Source: Acidobacteriota bacterium (GTDB taxonomy: Bacteria; Acidobacteriota; Thermoanaerobaculia; Thermoanaerobaculales; Sulfomarinibacteraceae). Taken from it: DNA of 40,967 nt. The notes under the pieces are model-generated. The model was given only the letters and a program-made list of their open reading frames with translations, ran no database searches and was not told the DNA's origin. The position numbers were made by a program, and so were the translations under genes. The stretch covers positions 1 through 40,967 of the forward strand of contig JAHECW010000029.1 of the NCBI GenBank assembly GCA_024641545.1, given 5' to 3'. Below, one piece after another: positions 1 to 8,425 of this stretch (its first letter is position 1; every line of letters starts with the position of its first letter).

Positions 1-1467
1 CGATGGCAGGGGGGGGAGCTCTCGGAGTCGCTCTATATCGAGCAATTCGACCCGGACGGCGAAGCGATTCGGAGGGGCGGTGTGTTCCTCGAAAAACAGG
101 TGTGCAAGGCGGTGTTTCAGACGATCTACGACGCGCGCGCCCGTCGGGCCGGCCTCGAGACTTCCCCGTTATTTCTCGAGGCGCTGGCCGGGTGGCGGGA
201 GCGAAGGCTTGCGGCCGCCTACGAACGGCAGCATCAGCCGCAGCCCGGTGAGCTGGTCGCCGAGTCCGATCTGCGTCGGCACTACGAGGACAACCTCGTC
301 CGGCTCTACACATCATCCGGTAATGCCGACATCGAGGTGATCTTCATTCGCTGCGGTTCCAATGCTGCGAATCGTGAGGACTGCCGCGCGAGAATGGACG
401 GCTACCGCGAGCGGATGGAGGCCTCCGGGGGTGCCTTTGCCGAGCTGGTCGCCGAGGAAAAGGTCGTCAGCGGCGCCGCCAACGGGAGCTTTCCCGACGT
501 GCCGCTGACGAGCCTGGCGCCCGAGTTGCGCCGGGCGGTTCTCTCCACCCCGGCAGGGTTCACCTCGCCGGTCGTCGAGACCCCGGTCGGGCTCTTCTGG
601 ATCAGGGTCCTCCGCCGGACCGACCCGGCGCCGATCCCATTCGAGTCCGCAAAGCCGCATATCCGACAGATCCTCGTCAAGGAAGCCGGGTCAACGTGGC
701 GTGCCGGCGGCGCCGCTCGCGCCCGCGCCGAGCTCGACCTCGGTCCGGCGCTCTCCGAGGACGCCTGCCTGGCGGCAGCGGCGGTCGCGGAGGGCCTCGA
801 CCGCGAGGCGGAGTTTCTCGCCGCCGAGCGGGAGTTCATTGCCTGGAAGCTCGCCGATCTCGGCTTCCTCGCGGATGACGAAATCCTCCCCGACGATGCC
901 GAAATCGCGGCTCGGATCGCAGGTTCGGGCGTCGGCCCCAGCTTCCGACGATTCGACATCGACCTGGTGATCGTCGCCGTGGATGCCGATCGCTACGCGG
1001 CCCTGGACAAAGCAGAGGCCGTGCACCGCGCCCTCGAAGGGGGGGCGGATTCCGCCGATTTCGGCTCGATCGGCGGGGTTGAGCGAATCGCCATCTCGAG
1101 TGCGACCTCCGACGATCTTCAGCGGATCAGCCGGCAGCTGGCCGAGAAGGTCCTCGACCTCCCCGAAGGGGGTTTCGCGGGTCCTCTGGCCTATCCGAGA
1201 GGGTTCGTTCTTCCGGCGGCGGCGACCGGTCGCGAGGAGGACTCGGCCCTGCCGGCGTGCATGGTTTTCGTCCTCGTCCGCTCCTCGCGCATGGCGACCG
1301 TCGACGAGGTTCGGGCGAAGGTCCGGGAGTCGTTCCGCAACGAGATCACGACCGTCGACCGCTTCACCGAGGCCTTCGGGGCCCGGTGGGGCTTCGAGCT
1401 GCTGGTCGGGTCGGAGGGGATCGAACCCGTCGCTGAGGAGGCGGCCCAAGGGGAAGGTGTCCGTTGA
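1..1467 (+). CDS. PpiC/SurA-type peptidylprolyl isomerase (5' partial)
   Basis: The reading frame is open from base 1, so the N-terminus lies outside the window; 488 codons remain. The first ~100 residues look like a SurA_N-type helical chaperone segment. Residues about 110-205 fit a parvulin (PpiC rotamase) domain: a stretch with AFAELV, then SGAANGSF where the family has a Gly-rich turn, and a closing strand VVETPVGLFWIRVL. A second, more degenerate rotamase-like segment follows (GPLAYPRGF). Such proteins assist folding of exported proteins in the periplasm. The TGA stop overlaps the TTG start of the next gene (TTGA), so the two are probably translationally coupled and the secreted VCBS protein may be its client. 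The GTG at 82 is a possible internal start, but homology-like sequence continues upstream of it. Confidence 0.75.
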   Translation, partial: RWQGGELSESLYIEQFDPDGEAIRRGGVFLEKQVCKAVFQTIYDARARRAGLETSPLFLEALAGWRERRLAAAYERQHQPQPGELVAESDLRRHYEDNLVRLYTSSGNADIEVIFIRCGSNAANREDCRARMDGYRERMEASGGAFAELVAEEKVVSGAANGSFPDVPLTSLAPELRRAVLSTPAGFTSPVVETPVGLFWIRVLRRTDPAPIPFESAKPHIRQILVKEAGSTWRAGGAARARAELDLGPALSEDACLAAAAVAEGLDREAEFLAAEREFIAWKLADLGFLADDEILPDDAEIAARIAGSGVGPSFRRFDIDLVIVAVDADRYAALDKAEAVHRALEGGADSADFGSIGGVERIAISSATSDDLQRISRQLAEKVLDLPEGGFAGPLAYPRGFVLPAAATGREEDSALPACMVFVLVRSSRMATVDEVRAKVRESFRNEITTVDRFTEAFGARWGFELLVGSEGIEPVAEEAAQGEGVR

Positions 1468-4400
1468 GAACGGACCTTCGAAGCACCCTGTTTGCAAGCT
1501 CGCTCGTGGTGGTGGCGGCGGTGGTTTCGGCAGCGTCGCCTGCCGCCGCGGCAGAGCCGATCTTCGAGGAGGTCGCGATCGCGGTCGGCCTCGATTTCGT
1601 CCACTTCAACGGCATGAGCGGCGGGATCTACATGTCGGAGATGATGGGCTCCGGCGCCGCGTTCTTCGACTACGACAACGACGGCGACGTCGACGTCTAC
1701 CTCGTTCAGGGCGCGATGCTCGAAAAGGACATGCCGCCTTCAGCGGCCGCTTTCCCGCCGATCGGGGACGCGGTCCCGTCCGACCGGTTGTTCCGCAACG
1801 ACACCTCGGTCGGGCCGGATGGCGGGGTGAGACTGCGATTCACCGATGTGACGGCCGCCGCCGAGCTCGACGTCCGGGGCTACGGGATGGGTGTCGCCGC
1901 CGCCGACTACGACAACGACGGGTGGGTCGATCTCTATGTCACCAACCTCGGGTCCAACGTCCTGCTGCACAACGAAGGAGACGGGACGTTTTCCGACCGC
2001 ACCGCCGCCGCAGGGGTCGACGACCCACGCTGGAGCGTCTCGTCCTCGTTCTTCGACGCCGACCGGGACGGCCGGCTCGACCTCTACGTCACCAACTATG
2101 TCGACTTCGGTCTCGACAACCACAAGGTCTGTCGCGACGGTTCGGGCGCCCGGGACTATTGCGGTCCCATGGCCTACGGGAAGCTCCCCGACCGGCTCTT
2201 CCGCAATCGCGGCGACGGGACCTTCGAGGACATCTCCGCCGCCGCGGGCATCGCCCGGGTGAAGGGCGCAGGTCTCGGAGTGGTCGCCGCAGATTTCGAC
2301 AACGACGGTTGGCTCGACCTCTACGTCGCCAACGACCGCGACGAGAACCGACTGTGGGTCAACCAGAGGGACGGCACGTTCAAGGACAACGCCCTGCTCG
2401 CGGGGTGCGCGGTCAACCTCGACGGCCGCACCGAGTCGAGCATGGGAGTCGCGGCCGGCGACCTCGACGAGGACGGCGACGAGGACCTGTTCACCACCCA
2501 CCTCGGCGGCGAAACCAACACCCTGTACGTCAACGACGGGAAGGGCAACTTCACCGACGGCACCATCGCCGCCGGGCTGGCCGGACCGAGCCTGCGGTTC
2601 ACCAGCTTCGGCACCGATTTCCGCGACCTCGACAACGACGGCTGGCTCGACCTGCTGGTGGTCAACGGGGCGATGATCCGCAAACCCGAGCTCGTCCGCG
2701 CCGGCGACCCGTACCCGCTGCACGAACCCAACCAGTTCTTCCGGAACCTCGGTGGCGGCCGTTTCGACGATGCGACCGCCCTCGGCGGACCGGCCCTCGC
2801 CCTGTCCGAGGTCAGCCACGGCGCCGCCTTCGGTGACATCGACAACGACGGTGATGTCGACGTGGTTGTGACCAACAACAACGGACCGGTCAGACTGCTC
2901 GTCAACCGAAGCGCTCCCGCCCGCCCGTGGATCGGTCTCGAGGTGGTGGACCCCACCCTCAAGCGGTCCGCGCTCGGCGCCCGGCTACGAGTCATCCAGG
3001 GCGATGTCGTCCGTCACCGGCGGGTCGCCGCCGACGGCAGCTACGCCTCGGCGAGCGATCCGCGGGTGGTGGTCGGCCTCGCCGGCCGCACCGAGGCCGT
3101 CTCGGTGGTCGTGACCTGGCCGGACGGTCGGGTCGAGGGTTTCTCGAAGCTCGAGATCGGCGCGTACAACCAGCTGCGCCGCGGCGCCGGCCGGATCGAG
3201 GGCGTCGAGCTCGATGAGACCCCAGCTCCGGTTCTGTCGGGCGTCCCAGACACCGTGCTCGACCACGTCGCGGAACAGACCGCGGCGCTGGCCGCCGCCC
3301 GGGCGGATCGATCGGTCTCGTCGATCGAGCTGGCCGAGTCCTTCGGCGAGACCGGCAGGGTGTACCAGGCCTACGACCTTGTCGACGAGGCCGCGCCCTG
3401 CTACCGCAACGCCGGCCGGCTCGATCCGGAAGACAGCCGGTGGACCTACCTGCTCGGGACGGTCGAGCTCGAGCGCGGCCGGATGGCCGAGGCCCTCGAT
3501 GCATACGACCGTTGTCGCAGGCTCGGTGAAGATGGGCCGATCGTCCTCACCCGACGCGCGGAAGCGCTCCTCCAGCTCGGTCGTTTCGACGAGGCGGAGG
3601 CCTCGGCCCGGGCAGCCCTCGAGCTCGATCCGGCGCTCGCAGCGGCGTATTCGCTCGCCGGGCAGGCGGCGGTGGCGAGAGGCGATCCCGCTACGGCGGC
3701 CGACCACCTGATGACGGCGTTGGAGCTGCAACCCCAGGCGACCAAGCTGGTGTACCCGCTGGTCGCCTCGCTGCGTCGGCTCGGACGGGACGAGGAGGCC
3801 GAGGCCTGGGCGGCGCGGCGGGGCGAGGGCAGTGTGGTCTTCCCCGACCCCGAGCTGGCGGCCATCGAGGACCTCAACCGCAGCTCGAGCCACCAGACCG
3901 ATCGCTGTCTCGAGGCGTTGGATGCCGAGCGGCCGGATCGGGCGGCCGGCTACTGCCGCAGGGCGCTGGTAGTCGACGGGGCGAACCTCGAGGCGCGAAT
4001 CAACCTCGCGGTGGCCTTCGCCCGGCTCGGGATGAGCGACCGGGCAATTGCGGAGAACCGCGAGGTGCTCCGCACCGCGCCCGCCAACCTCACCGCGCGG
4101 TTCAATCTTGCCGCGCTGCTCGGCGAGGCCGGCGACGACCGGGCGGCGCTCTTCCACCTCGACCGGCTGGTGTCGGACGACCCGGACCACGTCGACGGGA
4201 GGTTCAACCGGGCCAACGCCCTGCGCCGGCTCGGCCGGTGCGACGAGGCGGTCGGGGACTACCGGGTGGTGATCGGGATCGATCCCGGCAGATCCGCGGC
4301 CGCGATCGGCGAGGCGATGTGTCTCGTGACGCTCGGCCGGTTCGGCGAGGCGCGGTCGCGGCTCGAGCAGGCGCTCGACGCAGACCCGGACGATCTCGCG

Positions 4401-4694
4401 GTCGCCGACGCCCTCGCGCGGGTTCTTTCGACCGCCGCCGCCGACCAACTGAGGGACGGGGCGCGCGCGGTGGAGCTCGCGCACCGGGTCGTCGCCGCGG
4501 AGCGCGGCTGGCCTTCCCTCGAAACCCTCGCCATGGCGCTGGCCGAGACCGGCGACCTCGGAGCGGCGGCGGAGGTCCAGGCCGAAGCGGTCGAGGCGGC
4601 TCGGTCGGCGGACCTCCCCGGGAGCGTCGACGCCCTCGAGGCGCGGCGGCTGGAGTACCTCAGCGGGTCGCCGTGCCGGATCCCGTGGCGGTGA
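1464..4694 (+). CDS. Secreted VCBS/FG-GAP-ASPIC (CRTAC1-type) protein with C-terminal TPR repeats
   Basis: A 1076-residue protein with TTG start overlapping the previous stop. Residues 1-30 form a Sec signal peptide ending in a run of Ala. Seven DxDxDG-type calcium-loop repeats (for example YDNDGDVDVY, FDNDGWLDLY, IDNDGDVDVV) mark an FG-GAP/VCBS beta-propeller over about residues 35-480. An ASPIC/UnbV domain (LGARLRV ... VTWPDGRVEGF) follows at about 490-590. From about 620 to 1050 the chain is Ala/Leu/Arg-rich helical repeats of TPR type (for example LEPGR-like turns and ALELDPALAAAYSLAG). The family is common in Acidobacteria and Planctomycetes; its biochemical role is not established and a binding or scaffolding role outside the inner membrane is inferred. 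Its 3' end overlaps the end of the opposing operon by 35 bp. Confidence 0.85.
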   Translation: MRTDLRSTLFASSLVVVAAVVSAASPAAAAEPIFEEVAIAVGLDFVHFNGMSGGIYMSEMMGSGAAFFDYDNDGDVDVYLVQGAMLEKDMPPSAAAFPPIGDAVPSDRLFRNDTSVGPDGGVRLRFTDVTAAAELDVRGYGMGVAAADYDNDGWVDLYVTNLGSNVLLHNEGDGTFSDRTAAAGVDDPRWSVSSSFFDADRDGRLDLYVTNYVDFGLDNHKVCRDGSGARDYCGPMAYGKLPDRLFRNRGDGTFEDISAAAGIARVKGAGLGVVAADFDNDGWLDLYVANDRDENRLWVNQRDGTFKDNALLAGCAVNLDGRTESSMGVAAGDLDEDGDEDLFTTHLGGETNTLYVNDGKGNFTDGTIAAGLAGPSLRFTSFGTDFRDLDNDGWLDLLVVNGAMIRKPELVRAGDPYPLHEPNQFFRNLGGGRFDDATALGGPALALSEVSHGAAFGDIDNDGDVDVVVTNNNGPVRLLVNRSAPARPWIGLEVVDPTLKRSALGARLRVIQGDVVRHRRVAADGSYASASDPRVVVGLAGRTEAVSVVVTWPDGRVEGFSKLEIGAYNQLRRGAGRIEGVELDETPAPVLSGVPDTVLDHVAEQTAALAAARADRSVSSIELAESFGETGRVYQAYDLVDEAAPCYRNAGRLDPEDSRWTYLLGTVELERGRMAEALDAYDRCRRLGEDGPIVLTRRAEALLQLGRFDEAEASARAALELDPALAAAYSLAGQAAVARGDPATAADHLMTALELQPQATKLVYPLVASLRRLGRDEEAEAWAARRGEGSVVFPDPELAAIEDLNRSSSHQTDRCLEALDAERPDRAAGYCRRALVVDGANLEARINLAVAFARLGMSDRAIAENREVLRTAPANLTARFNLAALLGEAGDDRAALFHLDRLVSDDPDHVDGRFNRANALRRLGRCDEAVGDYRVVIGIDPGRSAAAIGEAMCLVTLGRFGEARSRLEQALDADPDDLAVADALARVLSTAAADQLRDGARAVELAHRVVAAERGWPSLETLAMALAETGDLGAAAEVQAEAVEAARSADLPGSVDALEARRLEYLSGSPCRIPWR

Positions 4695-5892
4695 CAGCTC
4701 CGACGGTCTGAGACAGCACCGGTCGCGCCGCCGTGTTGCCGCCGCCGGTGTCCCACGCGATGGTCCCGCTGGTTCCCGTGAACGGAGCGGTTTTGGCGAT
4801 CCGGTCGACCAGCTCGACGCGGCCTGAAGCGCCGGATCGGATGGCGTCGATGAGGATGCGGGCGGCGTCGTAGCCGTAGACCGCCTCCTGCGTCGGCGCC
4901 TCGCCGTGGCGCTCGATGAACGCGCGGACGAGCTTGAGGGTGGGTCCGCAGGCGTGAGCGGTTTCGAAAGGCACCACCGAGATCACCGAGCCGGAATAGG
5001 CGAGGGGAAACTGGCGCAGGTCGAGGCCGGGGATCCACGGCAGGAAGAGCGGGATCTTGAGACCCGCCGTTCCGAGGGTGTCGGTCAGACGCCGGAGATC
5101 GGTGCGGGGCACCCGGATGACGAGGCCGTCCGGCTTGAAACCGGCGGCCCTCGATGCGAGATCGGCGAGATCCGCCGCATTCGGCGCGAGCTCGAGATGG
5201 AAGGCGGGCGGTACACCGGCTCGTTCGAGGGCGGCGGTCACCTCGGCGGCAACGGTGCGGCCGTCGTGGTCGGTCGAGGTCAGAAGCCCGATCCGCTCGA
5301 GTCCCCGGGGCCTGATTCCCTCCGAGACGAGCAGGGTCGCCTGGGCGCCGTCGTCGGGCGGCAGGCGGAAGATCCAGGGCACCCGGGTGCGGGTCAACGT
5401 GGGATCCGACGAAACGGGCGCGATGAGGGGGATGTGGGCCTTGGTGGCGACCTGCTGCGCGATGTGTGTGCTGGCGCCGTCGGGGCCGCCGATCATCGCC
5501 CATGCCTGGTCTTCGAAGACCAGTTTGATCACCTCGTTGGCGCCGGCGCCCCAGGGGTCGTCGGCCCAGCGCCGCACGAGACGGATCGGTCGGCCGCCGA
5601 TGCCGCCCGCCGCGTTGGCCTGGTCGACGGCGAGGGCCGCGCCGCGGACCATAGCGCGTCCTACGGGGTGGTCGTCGTCATCGGGAGCGAAGATCCCGAT
5701 GACGATCTCGCCGTTCGAGACTCCGCTGCCGGGCAGGGTCTCGGATCCGGTGAACTCGAGCGGATCGTCGAGCATCCGCTTGTAGGGCTCGTCGGCAGGG
5801 GCCACAACGGCACTGCCGAGCAACGCAGCTAGGGTGAAACCGATGGCCGGAAACCGGCGCCTTCGACGATCGTCAGGCGGGCGGCCTTTCAC
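4660..5892 (-). CDS. LivK-like periplasmic substrate-binding protein, copy B
   Basis: A periplasmic binding protein of the branched-chain amino acid type (Peripla_BP_6). The GTG start at 5892 overlaps the upstream stop (GTGA) and gives a 410-residue protein with a signal peptide (hydrophobic core IGFTLAALLGSAVVA). An ATG at 5931 would overlap the upstream gene by 43 bp and is less likely. The ligand-binding fold shows GAALAVDQANAAGGI, a GGPDGASTHIA segment and YGYDAARIL near the C-terminus. It is a clear paralogue of the gene immediately upstream: both share a short (D/E)PYK start, W-G-x-x-x-NE, and DPTxxxTRxPWxxR. No lipobox is present and no Liv permease or ATPase gene is in the window, so a sensory or delivery role for the redox operon is more likely than classical ABC import. 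It is the last gene of the operon. Confidence 0.85.
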   Translation of the reverse strand: MKGRPPDDRRRRRFPAIGFTLAALLGSAVVAPADEPYKRMLDDPLEFTGSETLPGSGVSNGEIVIGIFAPDDDDHPVGRAMVRGAALAVDQANAAGGIGGRPIRLVRRWADDPWGAGANEVIKLVFEDQAWAMIGGPDGASTHIAQQVATKAHIPLIAPVSSDPTLTRTRVPWIFRLPPDDGAQATLLVSEGIRPRGLERIGLLTSTDHDGRTVAAEVTAALERAGVPPAFHLELAPNAADLADLASRAAGFKPDGLVIRVPRTDLRRLTDTLGTAGLKIPLFLPWIPGLDLRQFPLAYSGSVISVVPFETAHACGPTLKLVRAFIERHGEAPTQEAVYGYDAARILIDAIRSGASGRVELVDRIAKTAPFTGTSGTIAWDTGGGNTAARPVLSQTVGAVTATGSGTATR

Positions 5893-7214
5893 GAGTCTCC
5901 ATGCACCTCGTCGAGGTGCCTGAAGACCCATCCGCCGTTCTCGATCAGGGCGAGCAGCGCGGGACTGCGGTTGGAGCAGACGGCGTCGTAGGTCTTCTCC
6001 CCGGTGACGCCGTGCCAGGCCTTGACCGACATCAGCTCGTCGCGGATGAGGGCGCGATTGAGACCGGCCTTCTCGATGGCGTCGATGAGCTGGGCCATGC
6101 CGTCGTAGGCGTGCGCGGCGTAGGCATCGGGAGGCCCGCCGAAACGGTCGGCGAAAGCCTTGACGAAGGCGGTGTGAGCGGGATCCGTGCTGGTCGGATC
6201 ATAAGGATAGCCCGCCACCACCGGACCGGGATCGGGTCCGACCGTTTCGAGAAACTCGGCGGTCGCCATCCGGTCGGAACCGATGAAGAGCTGGTTCATC
6301 CCCATCGCGCGCATCTGGGAGAGGATGAGGGCCGACTCGGCGGCGTCGCCCCAGGTGATGACCGCGTCGGGCTTGAGGGCCTTGATCCGCTCGAGCTGGG
6401 GCGAGAAGTCGGTCGCTCCGAGGGGGTAGTTGAGCTCGGCGAGAAAGGGGTGGCCGAGACGGGTCGAGGCGTCGCGGAACTCGTCGATGCTGATCCGGCC
6501 GTAGCGGTTGTTCGCGCGCAGCGCCGCCACCCGTTTGAACCCGAGAGTGCCGTAGACGTATTCGGCCAGGGCGTAGCTCATCTGGCGGTCGTCGGTGATG
6601 TTGCGGCAGACCCACGGGATCCTGGTCTCGATGAAGGTCGGGTCGGTGTCGCCGGTGTTCATCATCGGGACCTCGGCCTTGAGGGCGACCCGGATGGCGA
6701 TGTGGCTGTTGGCGCCGTCGATGGTGCCGAGGATGGCCCAGACCTTCGCGTTGTAGGCGAGATCGACGATCTCGTTGCCGCTCGAGCCCCAGAGGCCGTT
6801 GTCGTTGCGGACGACGAGCTCGTAGGGCACGGCCCGGGGCCGGTATCCGCCGCGCGCGTTGGCATGCTCGATGGCGAGCTCTGCGCCGTGCAGCATCATC
6901 ACGCCGAGGGGCTCCTCGTGCGAGGCGCCGCCGGTGGCCACCGAGACGGTCGACTCGATGGGCCCGAGGAAGCCGATTCGGACGCTGTCGACCTGTTTCG
7001 GCTCCGCCAGCTCACGGCCGTAGCCGCGGTACTCGTTGGGCTCGAGAAAGAAGGTCTTGTAGGGCTCGGTGAAGCGGCCGTAGGGGACCAGTTCCTCGGG
7101 AGTGTCTCCGTAGACCTGGGGTTTCTCGGCCGCGGTCGTGCCCGGGTCCTCGGCGGCGACGGGTCCGGCCGCAACCGCCATCGCGGCCGCCAGCGCGACG
7201 GGGGCGATTCTCAT
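5889..7214 (-). CDS. LivK-like periplasmic substrate-binding protein, copy A
   Basis: A 441-residue Peripla_BP_6 protein with a signal peptide (APVALAAAMAVAAGPVAA) and no lipobox. Its ATG overlaps the upstream stop (ATGA at 7211-7214). Family features are the first strand VRIGFLGPIE, HGAELAIEHANARGGY, IDGANSHIA, DTDPTFIETRIPW and AAHAYDGMAQLIDAI. It has an N-terminal extension of about 75 residues before the first strand of the fold, which the general LivK family lacks, partly shared with copy B. The lone LivK-type proteins associated with PQQ-alcohol-dehydrogenase loci are a known parallel for permease-less members next to redox genes; whether this one belongs to that group is not shown. Confidence 0.85.
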   Translation of the reverse strand: MRIAPVALAAAMAVAAGPVAAEDPGTTAAEKPQVYGDTPEELVPYGRFTEPYKTFFLEPNEYRGYGRELAEPKQVDSVRIGFLGPIESTVSVATGGASHEEPLGVMMLHGAELAIEHANARGGYRPRAVPYELVVRNDNGLWGSSGNEIVDLAYNAKVWAILGTIDGANSHIAIRVALKAEVPMMNTGDTDPTFIETRIPWVCRNITDDRQMSYALAEYVYGTLGFKRVAALRANNRYGRISIDEFRDASTRLGHPFLAELNYPLGATDFSPQLERIKALKPDAVITWGDAAESALILSQMRAMGMNQLFIGSDRMATAEFLETVGPDPGPVVAGYPYDPTSTDPAHTAFVKAFADRFGGPPDAYAAHAYDGMAQLIDAIEKAGLNRALIRDELMSVKAWHGVTGEKTYDAVCSNRSPALLALIENGGWVFRHLDEVHGDS

Positions 7215-8425
7215 GGCGTGTCCCCCTGCGGTTCGGCGGCGCTCGCCGGCGGTCGGACCCCGTCGTAGTAGCCGACGCCGCGGCCGCGGGCGAGCCCGTG
7301 GCCGGTGCCGATCCAGACATCGTCACCCTGGATCTCGGCGGCGATGACGAAGTGGTTGGGAAGATCGAGGTTGGTGGCGATCGTGGCGAGCTCGTCCGCC
7401 CCGGTCCAGACGTGGGCGGACCAGGTGGCGGCGTCCTCGGCGTCGCGCCGGTAGGAGACCCAGGTGTCGCTCGCGAAATCCACCAGCACCGAGAGCCCGA
7501 GGTCGGTCGCGTTGACCGAGCTCGTGGCGCTCCGACCGACGGTGAAGTTGATGAAGTTGCTCGCCAGGCCGCTGTCGTGGTCCATCCAGCCGCGCCAGTG
7601 GCGGCCGTCGTAGCGGCTGAGGCCGAAGTAGGTGGAGGCCCAGAGCACGCCGTCGACATAGGAGGCCGAGGTGGTGATGATGTGGATCAGCCCGTCGTCG
7701 CGGTAGAGGTCGATCTCCATCTCACGGTCGGGGTCACGGTGGGCGTTCCAGCGCCGGGTGGCGACGTCCCACTCGAGTATGCCGCCGCCCCAGACCGCGG
7801 CGAAGACCTTGCCGTCGGCGGCGTCGACGCTGTAGCACCAGATCTCCTCCATCGGCGCGTTCTTCTCGGTGTAGATCTCCCACTCGCCGGTGACGGTGTT
7901 GAGGGCGTTCATCCCGGCGGTGGTGGCGACCCACACCGTGTCGTCGAGCACCGCCACCCCGTAGACGACGTCGTTGACGAGCCCGCTGTTGAACTGGTTG
8001 AAGTGGTCGAAGCGGCCGCCCGAAAAGCGTGCGAGACCGCCGCCGAAGAGGCCGAGCCAGACATCGCCGGTCTTCGCGCTGACCGCGATGGCGCTCACCA
8101 CCCGCCACGGCAGGCCGTCCTTTTCGCCCCAGCTCTTCCAGGTGCCGCCGTGGTAGAGGGCGAGCCCGTTTTCGGTGCCGACCCAGAGTCGATCGCCATC
8201 CGCGCGAAGCGCGAAGATGTGGTCGTTGGGCAGGCCGCCCTCCTCCGCGTAGAACGTCTCCCACAAAGTGTAGACAAACGGCGCGGCTTCGTCGCCCGGC
8301 GCCTCTCCATGTGCGTTCGAGACGACGACGGTCAACGGCAGACACGCAACGAGCACTGCGAAAACCAGGCCGCCCGGTAATCGGCGCGTCGATTTACAAC
8401 GTCTTGAGGTATTCAACGAGGTCAT
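7211..8425 (-). CDS. Secreted beta-propeller protein with two-component-regulator-propeller (Reg_prop) repeats
   Basis: A 404-residue protein with an N-terminal signal peptide or anchor (hydrophobic core GLVFAVLVACLPLTVVV at about residues 19-33). The body is a chain of propeller strands of the Reg_prop kind: GLPNDHIFALRADGDRLWVG, DGLPWRVVSAIAV, GLVNDVVYGVAV and GLASNFINF, each followed by a W-x-G/A/S-T motif and a short loop. In known proteins these repeats form the periplasmic sensor of hybrid histidine kinases; here there is no transmembrane helix after the propeller and no kinase, so only the binding part exists. It lies between the ten-haem protein (32 bp overlap) and LivK copy A (4 bp overlap), which indicates the same transcript. 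The ligand is unknown. Confidence 0.75.
   Translation of the reverse strand: MTSLNTSRRCKSTRRLPGGLVFAVLVACLPLTVVVSNAHGEAPGDEAAPFVYTLWETFYAEEGGLPNDHIFALRADGDRLWVGTENGLALYHGGTWKSWGEKDGLPWRVVSAIAVSAKTGDVWLGLFGGGLARFSGGRFDHFNQFNSGLVNDVVYGVAVLDDTVWVATTAGMNALNTVTGEWEIYTEKNAPMEEIWCYSVDAADGKVFAAVWGGGILEWDVATRRWNAHRDPDREMEIDLYRDDGLIHIITTSASYVDGVLWASTYFGLSRYDGRHWRGWMDHDSGLASNFINFTVGRSATSSVNATDLGLSVLVDFASDTWVSYRRDAEDAATWSAHVWTGADELATIATNLDLPNHFVIAAEIQGDDVWIGTGHGLARGRGVGYYDGVRPPASAAEPQGDTP

Noticed and set aside
983-2836. Long Arg/Pro-rich open frame of 617 codons on the + strand
   Set aside because: It overlaps the PpiC and VCBS genes in another frame; the product is low-complexity and has no family features, as expected for shadow frames in high-GC DNA.
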